This document shows, one piece after another, positions 48,304 to 59,488 of a DNA stretch of 64,000 nucleotides. The notes below the pieces were generated by a model. It saw only the letters and a list, made by a program, of their open reading frames with translations, ran no database searches and was not told the origin of the DNA. The stretch covers positions 146,180 through 210,179 of the forward strand of contig JAHFED010000002.1 of the NCBI GenBank assembly GCA_023248635.1, written 5' to 3'. Source of the stretch: Myxococcales bacterium. GTDB taxonomy: Bacteria; Myxococcota; UBA727; VGSZ01. Position 1 is the stretch's first letter. Every line of letters begins with the position of its first letter. A program made the position numbers and the translations under genes.

Positions 48304-48716
48304 CGGTTCTCCAGGTATGTCTGCGTCGGTTCTTGTTCGACGAGGGTGTCGCACGTCGTCACGCAGCTCTCGTCGGGCGCCGCGTCGCTGCATTCATCGA
48401 TGCGATCGCAGCCGCCGTCGCAGGCGCAAGCGGCAGCCTCGAGGCAATCGCCGGCAGCAGCAAGACAAGCGTCGACGTCGGGGGAAATCAGCGTGCCGGT
48501 CAGGGGCTCACAGGAGGCGGCTTCGCAGGCCTCGAGGGTGCGGAATTCACAGTCGGCCTCGATGGGGCAGTTGGCCTTGCATTTCGGCGGGTCCCCCAAG
48601 CCGAGGCAGCTGGCCCCACCGAGGGCGGTGACGACGACGACGCAGGCGCTCAGCTCGAGCGCGAGAGTGAGGCCCCGCCGAAGTGACCGCGCAGACGGGA
48701 GTAGCAGTTGACGCAC
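48243..48716 (-). CDS. Cysteine-rich secreted (lipo)protein
   Basis: The start is GTG 48716; the long frame to 49652 is a shadow of the sigma-54 regulator gene. The 157-residue product has a signal peptide (LTLALELSACVVVVTALGGA) with a lipobox-like LGGASC. The mature part has more than 15 Cys in pairs (KCKANCPIEADCEF, CLEAAACACDGGCDRIDEC, CVTTCDTL), a pattern seen in myxobacterial disulfide-rich surface proteins. Unusually, its 3' end overlaps the next start by 61 nt, suggesting coupled translation or a start misplacement. Confidence 0.65.
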   Translation of the reverse strand: MRQLLLPSARSLRRGLTLALELSACVVVVTALGGASCLGLGDPPKCKANCPIEADCEFRTLEACEAASCEPLTGTLISPDVDACLAAAGDCLEAAACACDGGCDRIDECSDAAPDESCVTTCDTLVEQEPTQTYLENRCRIDAKECGDLAACSSVSP

Positions 48717-48869
48717 GACGACCTCCCCAAGCGGTTCCCGACCCTCCAAGGGTTGGAGGACGCCAGCACCGTGCCTGTAGCACAGACCCGCTGGCTCGGC
48801 GCGCCAACGTCGACAATCCCGAGACCCCGGGGTTTGCTCCGGCGCGCGCTCTGCGCTGACGATGGGGAC

Positions 48870-50432
<1,563 letters not shown>

Positions 50433-51755
50433 TCACAGGCGGGCGAGGCGCGAGAGGTGCGCGCGGGCGATGTCGGAAACACCGGCACCGATGCGTTCGT
50501 CGTCGACGACGGCCTGCCAGAAGCTCCGGGCCGCGGCCACCACACCTTCGGCGAGGTCGGCGTCTTGGGGCGTGGGCAGCACCAGCTCCACCGCGCGCGA
50601 CACGATCTCGCCAGCGACGGGGGCGTAGCGGGTCGGCAACATGTCGTAGATGGGCGCCAGGCCGCCGACGTCGGCGCCGTCGAGGAAGAACGACACGTTG
50701 CCAAAGTGCATGTCGTTGTTGCCGATGAGTCCGCCGAAGAGATCGAGGAAGCGCACATGGCGGTGGTCGTCGGCGCTGATGATCCCCTGACGGAGCAGCA
50801 GCTGTGTGCTCTGCGGCCAACGTCGGTGTTCGCCGCCGACGAATTGCGCGTCGAGGGACGCCAACGACACGAGCCCGCGCCGGCCTGCGCCCAGCCGATC
50901 GAAGCGCTCCACCTCGAGGAAGGTGCGCCCGACCCCATCGGCGGCGACGAAGATGCGCGACGACGATGCGGGCACGCCGGCCGCCTGCAAGGTCTTCAAG
51001 GCCAGGTGCTCGCACACCAAGAGGTCGGCGACGCGACGCCCGACGACCTCGCCGCCGGGGGGCGAGAACTTCACGAGCACCGCCCGAGCCCCGTCGTCGC
51101 TGGCCCGCGTCGTCAAGAATTTTGGCTGCTCTCCCGCCGCCGATGAGCCCGCCTGCCCCGACGACAGCACCGTCTCGGCCAGCCGGGGATAGTCGCTGTC
51201 GTCGACGAGCCTTTCGCCAGCAAGATCTGAAGCGCGCTGTCGGAAGCGTTGGTAGGCATCGTCGCCGACGATGAAGGCCCCCACGACGTCAGAGCCCTCG
51301 CGGGTCAAGAAGCGCAGCACCTGGTCGGTGCTCCACGATCGGATGTCGAGGGGCAGCCCCAGCTCGGGGTGGCGGCGGGGCTCCAAACGCCCCAGGAAGC
51401 CCGCGGGCCGCGCATCCTGCAGGAACCACGGCAGGTCAGGACACCACGCAGCCACCGCCCTGGGGTGCGCCGGCTCCTGCCAAAAGCCCGCTGGCTCGAC
51501 TGGATACAGGCGAGAAAAAAAACGAACCTTTCCGCTCGGCGCCACATCGTAAACCGGGATGGGAGCGACCACCCCCAGGATCTGGCGCCGGGCCCCATAA
51601 CGGGTGGCGCGCGCACGACCTCCGACGACGACGGCGTCCCTCATACCTTGCACGAGCCGCGACAGGGTCGACTGGCTGATCTGCAGCTCGGCCATGAGGG
51701 TGCGCGCTGGGCTCGGCCCCAACACCGCCAAGGTCCGGATGAGACGATCCTGCAT
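50433..51755 (-). CDS. HipA/YjjJ-like kinase with N-terminal winged helix
   Basis: I use ATG 51755 (440 residues); a TTG at 51794 would add 13. Residues 8-45 are a winged HTH (LMAELQISQSTLSRLVQGM). The HipA-type kinase part includes EQPKFLTTRASDDGARAVLV, FSPPGG, RTFLEVERFDRLG and the catalytic loop GLIGNNDMHFGNVSFFLDG with Asp/His/Asn, then YDMLPTRY as the activation/metal segment. Length and order match the HipA-family YjjJ group, where the HTH is on the kinase and no HipB is needed. No hipB neighbour is seen. Predicted Ser/Thr kinase acting in toxin-type growth control. Its neighbour is a lipase-like gene. Confidence 0.85.
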   Translation of the reverse strand: MQDRLIRTLAVLGPSPARTLMAELQISQSTLSRLVQGMRDAVVVGGRARATRYGARRQILGVVAPIPVYDVAPSGKVRFFSRLYPVEPAGFWQEPAHPRAVAAWCPDLPWFLQDARPAGFLGRLEPRRHPELGLPLDIRSWSTDQVLRFLTREGSDVVGAFIVGDDAYQRFRQRASDLAGERLVDDSDYPRLAETVLSSGQAGSSAAGEQPKFLTTRASDDGARAVLVKFSPPGGEVVGRRVADLLVCEHLALKTLQAAGVPASSSRIFVAADGVGRTFLEVERFDRLGAGRRGLVSLASLDAQFVGGEHRRWPQSTQLLLRQGIISADDHRHVRFLDLFGGLIGNNDMHFGNVSFFLDGADVGGLAPIYDMLPTRYAPVAGEIVSRAVELVLPTPQDADLAEGVVAAARSFWQAVVDDERIGAGVSDIARAHLSRLARL

Positions 51756-51800
51756 AGATTCTGCAAGGATATCCTCATTGCCTGGCTGCGCCAATCAGAC

Positions 51801-52940
51801 TCAGGCGATGGGGTCGCCGCCGTCGGCCTCGACGATGAAGCGGGCGACATCGCGCCAGAGCGCTTCGAACTGGGGACGGCGGAATTGGGATCGGGAGATC
51901 AGCCAATCCACATGAGGCGGATCGTGGCGGGCGTCGTCGAAGTGCCCAATGACGTCGTGATGATCGCCGTGCACCGCGCGGATCAGGCGCCCATGAAATT
52001 GCGAGAGCGTGGGGACGACGCCGTCGTTGTCGGTCTCCACCGGGATGCGGCCCAGCTGCTCGAGCAAGAGGCGGTGGGCGTCGACGGCGCCGCCGGGCAG
52101 ACCGTTTTCCGCATGGAAACGCGAGGTGAGGTTCCACAGGGCGTGAAAGACGGCGTGGCTGCCCTGGGCGTAAGGCGAGAGCCCGAGCCCCAGCGCGGTG
52201 TGAAAGGTGGGCTGCTCGGCCATGGCGACGACGCTGCCGTAGGCGACGCCCTTGCGGTCGTGGGTCTGCTTGTCGAAGTGGCGCGCGATGTCGGGCACGA
52301 GCTCGTCGAGCAGGCCCTGATCCTTGCTCAGCTCGTCGAAGAAGGCTTCGAGCGTCGCGCGCTTGTCGTCGGAGAAGTCCTTGAGGATCTGCTCTTGCAC
52401 CTGATCGATGAGGTCTTTCTTGGCGCCCACAGCGGCGTCGAAGAGGGCCAGCAGCCCCGCGGCCCCCAGCGCCGTGCCGATGGAGATGGGACCCAGGCGA
52501 ATGGTGTGCACGGTGAGCGTGCCCAAGAGCCGCAGCATGTCTTTGCCGAAGGCCCCCCGAAAGGCGGCAGCGAGGGGAGTGCCGCGGTGGGCACCCGCCA
52601 CCGACACGACGCTGGCAACGCGTTTGACGACTTCGTCGTCGACGTCACGGGTGCGATCGGGATCCAGCAGCCGCCGGGCATCGAGGGCTCCGGTGGAATG
52701 CCCCACCAAATGGATGGAGTCGTCGTCGCCGGCGGCTTCTTCGACGAGGATCTCGCGCAGCTTGGCCGTGCGCCGTGACATGGAGCCCGCCGCGAGCGTG
52801 TCGACACGCACCACCTGGAAGTTGCGGCCCAGACCAGCAAGCTGCGCCGTCAGCAGCTCCTCGACGTGGCCGAAGTAACGAAAGTCGCCGAAGTTCGCGA
52901 AGCCGAAGAAGCCAGGGATCAAGAAGACTCGAGAGACCAT
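51801..52940 (-). CDS. Alpha/beta hydrolase (lipase-like)
   Basis: 379 residues. The N-terminus VSRVFLIPGFFGFANFGDFR gives the oxyanion-hole strand, and the nucleophile elbow is HLVGHSTGALDARRLLDP (GHSTG). The DNDGVVPTLSQ and VHGDHHDVIGHF segments probably supply the catalytic Asp and His. No signal peptide is seen. A helical lid-like insertion covers residues 145-235 (KKDLIDQVQEQILKDFSDDK). Substrate unknown; likely an ester or acylglycerol. It is upstream of and in the same direction as the HipA-like gene, which starts 45 nt later. Confidence 0.83.
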   Translation of the reverse strand: MVSRVFLIPGFFGFANFGDFRYFGHVEELLTAQLAGLGRNFQVVRVDTLAAGSMSRRTAKLREILVEEAAGDDDSIHLVGHSTGALDARRLLDPDRTRDVDDEVVKRVASVVSVAGAHRGTPLAAAFRGAFGKDMLRLLGTLTVHTIRLGPISIGTALGAAGLLALFDAAVGAKKDLIDQVQEQILKDFSDDKRATLEAFFDELSKDQGLLDELVPDIARHFDKQTHDRKGVAYGSVVAMAEQPTFHTALGLGLSPYAQGSHAVFHALWNLTSRFHAENGLPGGAVDAHRLLLEQLGRIPVETDNDGVVPTLSQFHGRLIRAVHGDHHDVIGHFDDARHDPPHVDWLISRSQFRRPQFEALWRDVARFIVEADGGDPIA

Positions 52941-53040
52941 CTAGGGACTAGATACCAATCATCGAGCGTCGACGGATCGGCAGCTACGCTCATCCCAAGT
53001 TGAAGTTCGCTCAGGCGCAGGGAGCGCGCGCGAAGTAACC

Positions 53041-53334
53041 GTGTTGAACGTCAAGTTAGATCGCGACCGTCGTCGTGTCCGGACACCCGGGTCCATGCGG
53101 TGGTGCTGCCCGCCCGGGAACTGCGGCCACGCTGTCCTCATCGACGTCGGCTCCACCAACGGCACCACCGTCATCCGCCATGGCCGCTCGGTGGAACTCG
53201 GCGTGGCTGGCCGCGGCGCGCTCCTTGACGTCGGCGATGTCGTCGAGCTTGGAGGGACGCGGCTCCAGGTCATGAGCCCCGCCGACTGCGGCGGCAACTA
53301 CCATGAGACGCGAGACGCCGTGGCAACGAGGTGA
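53041..53334 (+). CDS. FHA-domain fragment, possible remnant
   Basis: The 97-residue frame from a GTG holds only the C-terminal half of an FHA domain: VLIDVGSTNGTTVIRHGRSV followed by LLDVGDVVELGGTRLQVM. The phosphothreonine-binding N-terminal part (GR..R) is missing, and the first 28 residues (Arg/Pro/Cys-rich) look unlike an FHA start. I read it as a remnant or a fragment of a larger gene broken upstream. Alternatively it starts upstream in another frame with a frameshift near 53100. There is no close neighbour in an operon. Confidence 0.4.
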   Translation: MLNVKLDRDRRRVRTPGSMRWCCPPGNCGHAVLIDVGSTNGTTVIRHGRSVELGVAGRGALLDVGDVVELGGTRLQVMSPADCGGNYHETRDAVATR

Positions 53335-53662
53335 AGCATGAGCGACGACCCAGCAAGATCGGGACACTGACCTCAGGCGCATCCATTTGCCCGCTCCGGA
53401 TAAACGCAGTCGAATGGTGCGATCTTCCCTCGTCCGGGACAACAGGCCGCCAACCGCGAGAGAACATCCCGACCGGGACAATTCTCGATCACGAACGATG
53501 CACATTCATGCCGGGAGGCGTTTGGTCTCGAGCTGTGCCGACGCGCGACCAGACCAGCAGGGCAGCAATGAGGTCAGCGTGCGCAGCAGCCGCGCACAAT
53601 CGGGCGCGAAGGCGCTGGTCGGCTTCCGCTGAATGCTGAACACCATCGACCGAGGAGCGCCC
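53335..53662. other. Gene-free region before the efflux operon
   Basis: About 330 bp in which I see no supported gene. The GC content is lower than nearby. It holds short inverted repeats (GGGACA...TGTCCC type at 53437 and 53475) but nothing I can identify. It probably holds the promoter for the RND operon. Confidence 0.4.
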
Positions 53663-54796
53663 GTGAAACCGTTAATGCCGTCGTCGTTGTTCGTTGTCGC
53701 GGCGCTGCTCTCGTGCGGTGACAGCGAGGCCGAGCGCGAGGCCGCGATGATGGCGAAGGCGACGCCCCGACGGATGCAGACCGATGGCTCGCTGCGCTTG
53801 TCCGAAGCCGATCGACAGGCACTCGGCTTGCGCGTCGAAGCCGCCGCCGAAGCTTCGCTTGCGACGTCGTCGCTGCGCTTTGGCCGCGCGCAAGCCCGCA
53901 GCGGCGAGGAGGCCTTCGTCGTCGCACCCGTGGCCGGACGCATCGCGCGCGCGCCCTTCGTTCAACTCGGTGCCATCGTCGCTGCCGACGCCCGGCTCGT
54001 CGAGCTGGTGCCCTTGCTCGGGGCAGCGGAGCGTGTCTCGCTTGGAGTGCAAGCCGCCGACATCGCTGGCCAGCTCAACGCGACCCAACGCGAGCTCAAC
54101 GCGCGCGAAGCCGACGCCGCCCGCGCCAAAGAGCTGGTCGGCTCCGTCGTCAGTGAGGCGGCGCTGCAACAGGCCGAGACCGCGGTGGCCGTGACCCGCG
54201 CGAAGCTCGAAGCGCTCGAACGCGCGCAAGAGGTCAGCGTCGACGGCGGCGGGGTCACGTTGCGATCGTCGGTGGCCGGCACGCTGGTGGCGCTCGACGC
54301 TCCGGTTGGTGTCGTCGTGCCAGCGGGAGCGGTGCTCGCGCGCATCCTCAAGGCGGGCCCGCGCTGGATCGATCTCGGGGTGCCCGCCGACGACGTCACG
54401 GGTGCGCAGTACGAGGTCAAGATCGGCGAGACGTGGGTCGCGGCGCGCTTGATCTCGCGCGGCGCCGTGGTCGCTGACGATGGTGCGCGCCACGATCGGC
54501 TCGAGGTCGCCGGCGACGTCTCGGTCGGCCTGTTGCCCGGTGCCTCGGTCGCCGTGCGCGTCGCGGGCGAGGCCAGCCGCGGCATCGTCATCTCGGAGCG
54601 CGCGCTCGTTCCTGGCGACGTCGTTTTCGTCGAAGCATCGCCAGGCCGCTTCACCGATCGGGTGGTGCGGGTGGTCGCGCGCTTCGGCGGGCGGGCGCGC
54701 GTCGAGGGGCTGCAGACCGGTGACCTCATCGTCACCGAGGGCGCGATGAGCTTGCGCGGCGAGAGCCTCAAGAGCCAGATGCAGCAGGGCGACTAG
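53663..54796 (+). CDS. RND efflux periplasmic adaptor (membrane fusion protein)
   Basis: GTG 53663 with GAGGAG upstream gives 377 residues. Lipoprotein-type start (SLFVVAALLSC, Cys at residue 18). It has the MFP order: a barrel-sandwich half (FVVAPVAGRIARAPFVQLGA), a helical hairpin (QLNATQRELNAREADAARAK, AALQQAETAVAVTRAKLEAL), the second lipoyl half (VTLRSSVAGTLVALDAPVGV), and beta-barrel/membrane-proximal parts. The pattern (PVAGRI, SxxAGTV) places it with heavy-metal-type (CusB-like) adaptors. No Met/His-rich N-terminus for metal binding is obvious. The pump gene starts 2 nt after its stop. Confidence 0.9.
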   Translation: MKPLMPSSLFVVAALLSCGDSEAEREAAMMAKATPRRMQTDGSLRLSEADRQALGLRVEAAAEASLATSSLRFGRAQARSGEEAFVVAPVAGRIARAPFVQLGAIVAADARLVELVPLLGAAERVSLGVQAADIAGQLNATQRELNAREADAARAKELVGSVVSEAALQQAETAVAVTRAKLEALERAQEVSVDGGGVTLRSSVAGTLVALDAPVGVVVPAGAVLARILKAGPRWIDLGVPADDVTGAQYEVKIGETWVAARLISRGAVVADDGARHDRLEVAGDVSVGLLPGASVAVRVAGEASRGIVISERALVPGDVVFVEASPGRFTDRVVRVVARFGGRARVEGLQTGDLIVTEGAMSLRGESLKSQMQQGD

Positions 54797-54798
54797 CG

Positions 54799-57700
54799 AT
54801 GGGATCACTCTTCGACGGTGTCATCGGCTGGTCGATCAACAATCGCGTCGTGGTGTTGGTGGTCGCGCTCGCCATCAGCATCGGCGGCGTTTGGTCGACG
54901 TCGAAGGCGACCTATGAAGTGCTGCCCGACTTCACGCCGCCCTTCGTGATCGTGCAGACCGACGCGAGCGGGCTGTCGACCAGCGATGTCGAAGACCTCG
55001 TCACGGGTCCGCTGGAGCGGGCCCTGCTTGGCACGCCTCAGGCTCAGAGCGTGAGGTCGACGTCGTCGTCGGGCCTCTCGGTCATCACGCTGTTTTTCGA
55101 AGACGACGTCGACGTGTATCGAGCTCGGCAGCTGGTCACCGAGCGCATCGACCTCGCCGGACCGTTGCCGACCGGCGTCCATCGTCCTGAGCTCGTGCCG
55201 GTGCAGGCGCCGATCGGCGCGCTGATCAGCCTGTGTTTGACGTCGACCGCCCCCGATCCGATCGACAGCGCGCGCGCGTTGCGCACCTTCGCCGAGACAT
55301 CGATGCGCCCACGCTTGCTCGCGATCCCCGGCATCGCGCAGGTCACTGCCCACGGCGGCAGCGTCGTGCGCCTCGAGGTCCAACCCGATCCCCTGCGGAT
55401 GAGTGCGCGGGGCGTCGCCTTCGACGACGTCGTCACGGCAGTGCACCGCAGCCAGGGATCGCGCCCGGGCGGCACGGTCGACGTCGGTGCCGCTCACATG
55501 GATGTGCAGACGCAACTCCGATTGACCGTCGACGACGCCACCAGCTTGCTCGCCGACGTCGTCGTCATCTGCGCTGCTCCTTCATGTGGGGGGGGCACGG
55601 CGCCCGTGCGGGTCGGAGATGTCGCCGACGTCGTCGTCGCCGACGAACCAGCGTTGGGCCTCGCGCTCTACGACGGACAGCCAGCGGTCTACGTGATGAT
55701 CTCCAAGCTACCCGGTGGCGACACTCTCTATACGACCCGCCTCGTCGAAGCAGCCTTGCACGACCTTGAGGCCGACCTGCCGGCGGGCGCGCGCTTCGAA
55801 CTGCCGGTGTTTCGCCAAGCCTCGTTCATCGCCACTTCACTCGAGAGCGTCGGACGCGCCATGGGCCTCGGCGCCGTCTTCGTCGTCGTCGTCCTGCTGG
55901 CGTTTCTGCGCTCGGGCCGGCTCGCGATCATCAGCTTGACGGCCATCCCGCTGTCGTTGCTCATCGCGGTTTTCGTGTTGGTCGCGCTCGGCGTGAGCAT
56001 CAACGGCATGACGCTCGGCGGTCTGGCGATCGCGGTCGGCGAGGTCGTCGACGACGCCATCGTCGACGTCGAAAACGTCTGGCGACGCTTGCGGGAGAAC
56101 GCGCGCGCGCAGACTCCACGCGCAGCCCTCGATGTGGTGCGTGATGCCTCGCGTGAAGTCCGCAGCTCCGTCGTCTATGCCACCGTCATCGTTGCCGTCG
56201 TTCTCTTGCCGGTGCTCTTGCTTGGCGGGATCGCTGGAAGAATTTTCTCTCCCCTCGCTCAGGCCTACGTGTTGGCGATCGTGGCGTCGTTGTTCGTGGC
56301 GTTGACGGTGACGCCGGCGTTGTGCGCGTGGCTGCTGCCGCACCTCGCGACGCGTGACGTGAGCGAGCCGCGTTTGGCCGCGCTGTTGGTGCAGCGGTAC
56401 CGGCGCGCGGTCCGTGTCGTCGTCGATCGGCCGCGGATCGTGTTTGCCACCGCTGCCGTCGTCGCCCTCGCGGCCTTCGTCGCTTTGCCCTTCATCAGCG
56501 GCGGCTTCTTGCCGGAGTTTCAAGAGGGCTCGTTCATCGCCCACGCGATCACCGCGCCCGGCACGTCGTTGCACGAGGCCACCGACGTCGCCCGCCGCCT
56601 CGATCTCCTCGTGCGCCCTGCGGCTGCGACGCACATCGCCGCGCGCATCGGTCGATCCCACCTCGACGAAGACGCCGCTCCCGTGAACCGCATCGAGATG
56701 GACGTCGTCGTTCCGCCCGACGATCCTCGCGACTCCGAGGAACTCGTCATCGCCATCGCCGAGCGCATCGGTGCCATGCCTGGCGTGGTCTTTCTCATCG
56801 AGAATTTTCTCGGCGAGCGCATCCACGAGATCCTGGCTGGCGACACGTCCCCCGTCGTCGTCACGGTCTCTGGTCCCGAGACTGGTCCGCTGCGCGCCCT
56901 GGCCGCTCGTGTGTCGACGTTGATGCAGCAGGTGCCGGGCCTCGGCGCTGTCCGCATGGAGTCGCAGGCCGACGTGCTGCAGGTGCGGGTGCGCCCCGAC
57001 CTCGCGGCGATTGGCGCGGTGGGCTTACGTCCTCTCGACATCGCTGAGCAGGTCGAGGCCTGGCGCGGCGGCGCGCTCGCCACGCAGGTGTTGCAGGCCG
57101 ATGGACGCATCATCGAAGTCGTCGTCGTCGCCTCGAGCGGGCTGCGCGATCCAGCGGTGTTGCGCGATCTGCCGATAAAGGCCGCATCGGGCAGGCTCGT
57201 GCCGTTGTCGTCGTTGGCCAGCATCGACGTTGTCGCCGTCCCCGAGGCCATGCACCACGAGGCCGGTCAGCGGCGCATCACCATCGGCGCGAACGCTCGG
57301 GGCGCGGGCTTGTCGTCGGCGACGGCGGAGCTCGAACGACGCTTGCGTGTCGAGGTGCCAGTGCCCCGCGGCTACCGCGTCGTCGTCGGCGGCGAAGGCC
57401 AGGCCCGCAGCGATGCTGCCGTGCGCTTGTTGCTGATCGGGGCCTTGGTGCTGCTCGGGATCTTCGTGTTGTTGGCGAGCGCGTTTCGATCCGTCGTCGA
57501 CGCCGCCATCGTCATGCTGAATTTTCCCCTTGGGCTTATCGGTGGAGTGATCGCTGCGGTGTCGATTCCTGACGGTCTCTCGGTCGCCGGCTTCGTCGGC
57601 TTCGTCACCCTCTTCGGCATCATCGCGCGCAACGGAATTCTCTTGGTTGCGCACAAGCGTGACCTCGATAGGAGGCACCCCGAACAAGATCCGGTCGACC

Positions 57701-57945
57701 GCGTCTTGCGCGCCGCCGAGGAGCGACTGCTGCCGATCGTGATGACCGCGGCCACCGCCGGGCTCGGGCTCTTGCCATTGGCGTTGTCGATTACTGCGCG
57801 CGGCAGCGAGCTCGAATCACCGATGGCCCTGATCGTGTGCGGCGGTCTGTTGACGTCGACAGCGCTGAACATGCTGCTGCTCCCCACGGTGTACGTCTGG
57901 CTCGCGCGACGGAAACAGACGCGCGAGATCGAGCGTGCGACGTGA
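54799..57945 (+). CDS. RND efflux pump, heavy-metal efflux (CusA/CzcA-like) family
   Basis: 1048 residues with the twelve-TM, two-large-loop layout. First segment GWSINNRVVVLVVALAISIG, porter PN motifs (VLPDFTPPFVIVQTDASGLS), and TM4 GGLAIAVGEVVDDAIVDVEN, which carries the acidic proton-relay pair of HME pumps. The second half repeats the plan and ends with TM helices SRSVVDAAIVML... and LFGIIARNGILLVAHKRDLD. ATPEAM-type loops and no long His/Met tracts mean the metal is undetermined; Co/Zn/Cd/Cu all possible. The stop overlaps the next gene by GTGA. Confidence 0.95.
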   Translation: MGSLFDGVIGWSINNRVVVLVVALAISIGGVWSTSKATYEVLPDFTPPFVIVQTDASGLSTSDVEDLVTGPLERALLGTPQAQSVRSTSSSGLSVITLFFEDDVDVYRARQLVTERIDLAGPLPTGVHRPELVPVQAPIGALISLCLTSTAPDPIDSARALRTFAETSMRPRLLAIPGIAQVTAHGGSVVRLEVQPDPLRMSARGVAFDDVVTAVHRSQGSRPGGTVDVGAAHMDVQTQLRLTVDDATSLLADVVVICAAPSCGGGTAPVRVGDVADVVVADEPALGLALYDGQPAVYVMISKLPGGDTLYTTRLVEAALHDLEADLPAGARFELPVFRQASFIATSLESVGRAMGLGAVFVVVVLLAFLRSGRLAIISLTAIPLSLLIAVFVLVALGVSINGMTLGGLAIAVGEVVDDAIVDVENVWRRLRENARAQTPRAALDVVRDASREVRSSVVYATVIVAVVLLPVLLLGGIAGRIFSPLAQAYVLAIVASLFVALTVTPALCAWLLPHLATRDVSEPRLAALLVQRYRRAVRVVVDRPRIVFATAAVVALAAFVALPFISGGFLPEFQEGSFIAHAITAPGTSLHEATDVARRLDLLVRPAAATHIAARIGRSHLDEDAAPVNRIEMDVVVPPDDPRDSEELVIAIAERIGAMPGVVFLIENFLGERIHEILAGDTSPVVVTVSGPETGPLRALAARVSTLMQQVPGLGAVRMESQADVLQVRVRPDLAAIGAVGLRPLDIAEQVEAWRGGALATQVLQADGRIIEVVVVASSGLRDPAVLRDLPIKAASGRLVPLSSLASIDVVAVPEAMHHEAGQRRITIGANARGAGLSSATAELERRLRVEVPVPRGYRVVVGGEGQARSDAAVRLLLIGALVLLGIFVLLASAFRSVVDAAIVMLNFPLGLIGGVIAAVSIPDGLSVAGFVGFVTLFGIIARNGILLVAHKRDLDRRHPEQDPVDRVLRAAEERLLPIVMTAATAGLGLLPLALSITARGSELESPMALIVCGGLLTSTALNMLLLPTVYVWLARRKQTREIERAT

Positions 57946-59198
57946 ACGTTCTGCCCGCTGTGCTGCTGGTTTCGTCGTCGATCGCCGCCGCTGCCGAGCC
58001 GCTTTCGTTGCCCGAGGCCCAAGCCGAGGCCCGCACCCACGCCCCCGAAGCCCTCGAGCTCAGCGCGCGATTGCGCGCGGCCGATCGCGCCGTCGACGTC
58101 GCTGCGCGCCTCTTTCGCAGCGATCCAGACCTTGAGGTCAGAGGCGAGAGCGAGTTCCCCTCTGGCGCCTTCGACACAGGACGCATCGAAGCCACGCTCG
58201 GGCTGACGCTCGATCTGTCGTCGTCGTCATCGTCGTCGGGTGCCTCGGCGCAAGCCACCCGTGACGCTACCCGGCAGAACAACGACGACGAACTGCGGGC
58301 CCTCGACGAAGCCGTCGCCCTGGCGTTTGCCGAGCTCCAGCGATCCCAACGCCGGGTCACCCGGGCCGAGCAACTGCAATCGCTGCAAGCCGCCGTCGTC
58401 ATAGCCGCGCACAAACAGCTCGACGTCGGCGGAGGCAACCAACTCGACGTCGACGCTGCCGAGCTCGACAGCGCTGGAGCCCGTGCCGAAGTCGCCCGCG
58501 CCCGCGGCTCGATCCGCGCCGCCCAGGCCCAGCTGGCGCGGTGGATCGGTCGCTCCGATCCCCAAGACGTCGTCGTCGAAGACCTCGTCCCCTCTGCCCT
58601 CGCGCCCCCCGTCGTCGACGTCGACGCTCACATCGATGCCCACCCCAGGGTGCGGGCCGCCTTGCTCGAGGTCGAGGCTGCGCGCTTGTTGCTGGAAGCC
58701 GAAGAGCGCCGCGCCTGGCCCCAACCCACCCTCGCGCTCGGCTACGGCGTCGCCCGCCACGACATCCCGCCGGGATCGTTCTCGACATCGCCGGCGCTGT
58801 CCGCGGCCTGGATCGATCAAGACCTCGCGCTCAGCCTCAGCGCGCCGTTGCCGATCTTCGACGCCAACATCGAAGCACGCAGCGCGGCCGCCAACGAGTT
58901 CGAACGCGCCCAGGTCCGACTGGCCATGGTACGCGCCGATGTCCGCCACGACATCGGCGCCGACGCGGCCGCGCTCGTCTCCGCGCTGGCGGCCTTCGCC
59001 GAGCTCAGAGGGACACCAGCGCTGATCGTGCGTGAGTACGAGCTGCTCGATCGGGCCATCCGCGCTGGCAGCAGCGATCTCGCGACGCGCACCACGCTGT
59101 TGCGTCGCCTCGACGAAGCCGGCCAGCGCGTCGACGACGCCATGTTCGATCTCGCGATCGCGCGCGCGCATTGGGACCGCAACCGATCGCAGCGCTGA
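57942..59198 (+). CDS. TolC-family outer-membrane efflux channel
   Basis: GTG 57942 overlaps the pump stop (GTGA), giving 418 residues. Signal peptide (LPAVLLVSSSIAAAAEP), then two TolC-type repeats: LSLPEAQAEARTHAPEALEL, a long helical hairpin, and LEVEAARLLLEAEERRAWPQPTLALGYG split near the barrel strand, followed by LALSLSAPLPIFDANIEARS, where the PLF.FD/N motif typical of OEPs appears. Completes the tripartite complex with the two upstream genes, so this is a full CBA-type operon without a regulator. Confidence 0.92.
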   Translation: MNVLPAVLLVSSSIAAAAEPLSLPEAQAEARTHAPEALELSARLRAADRAVDVAARLFRSDPDLEVRGESEFPSGAFDTGRIEATLGLTLDLSSSSSSSGASAQATRDATRQNNDDELRALDEAVALAFAELQRSQRRVTRAEQLQSLQAAVVIAAHKQLDVGGGNQLDVDAAELDSAGARAEVARARGSIRAAQAQLARWIGRSDPQDVVVEDLVPSALAPPVVDVDAHIDAHPRVRAALLEVEAARLLLEAEERRAWPQPTLALGYGVARHDIPPGSFSTSPALSAAWIDQDLALSLSAPLPIFDANIEARSAAANEFERAQVRLAMVRADVRHDIGADAAALVSALAAFAELRGTPALIVREYELLDRAIRAGSSDLATRTTLLRRLDEAGQRVDDAMFDLAIARAHWDRNRSQR

Positions 59199-59327
59199 TG
59201 CCGTGGTTGGTGTCGTGGGCGCATCCTCAAGCTCGTCCGGCGCCGACACCGGTCGTTCCGGCCGCGGGAGACGAGCGTCGCTGTAGGCGTCGTTGTAGGC
59301 GATCCGCCCGACGTGCGAGCGTGTCGC

Positions 59328-59462
59328 ATGAAACGTGTCGTGCTCGCCTTCGGCCTCTTCTTCATCGTCCCTGCACTCATGGGGGACGTTGCTGCCCCGG
59401 GGGGCGGCTGCGGCTGCGACGGCGGTGGCGGGGCCGAGCGTGGCGGCGGCGAAGGCGAATAG
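59328..59462 (+). CDS. 44-residue secreted Gly/Cys-rich peptide
   Basis: Below the usual ORF cutoff. Starts ATG-AAA-CGT (MKRVVLAFGLFFIVPALMGD), a clear signal peptide, followed by a tiny mature part: Gly-rich with the pair CGC, then DGGGG and AERGGGEGE. No RBS of note except a weak AGCG. Independent of the upstream TolC gene (129 nt). It could be a real small secreted peptide or a chance frame; codon use (GTC, GCC, TTC, ATC) supports coding. Function unknown. Confidence 0.5.
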   Translation: MKRVVLAFGLFFIVPALMGDVAAPGGGCGCDGGGGAERGGGEGE

Positions 59463-59488
59463 GCGAAAACGTCGCCGGCGGCCTTTTC

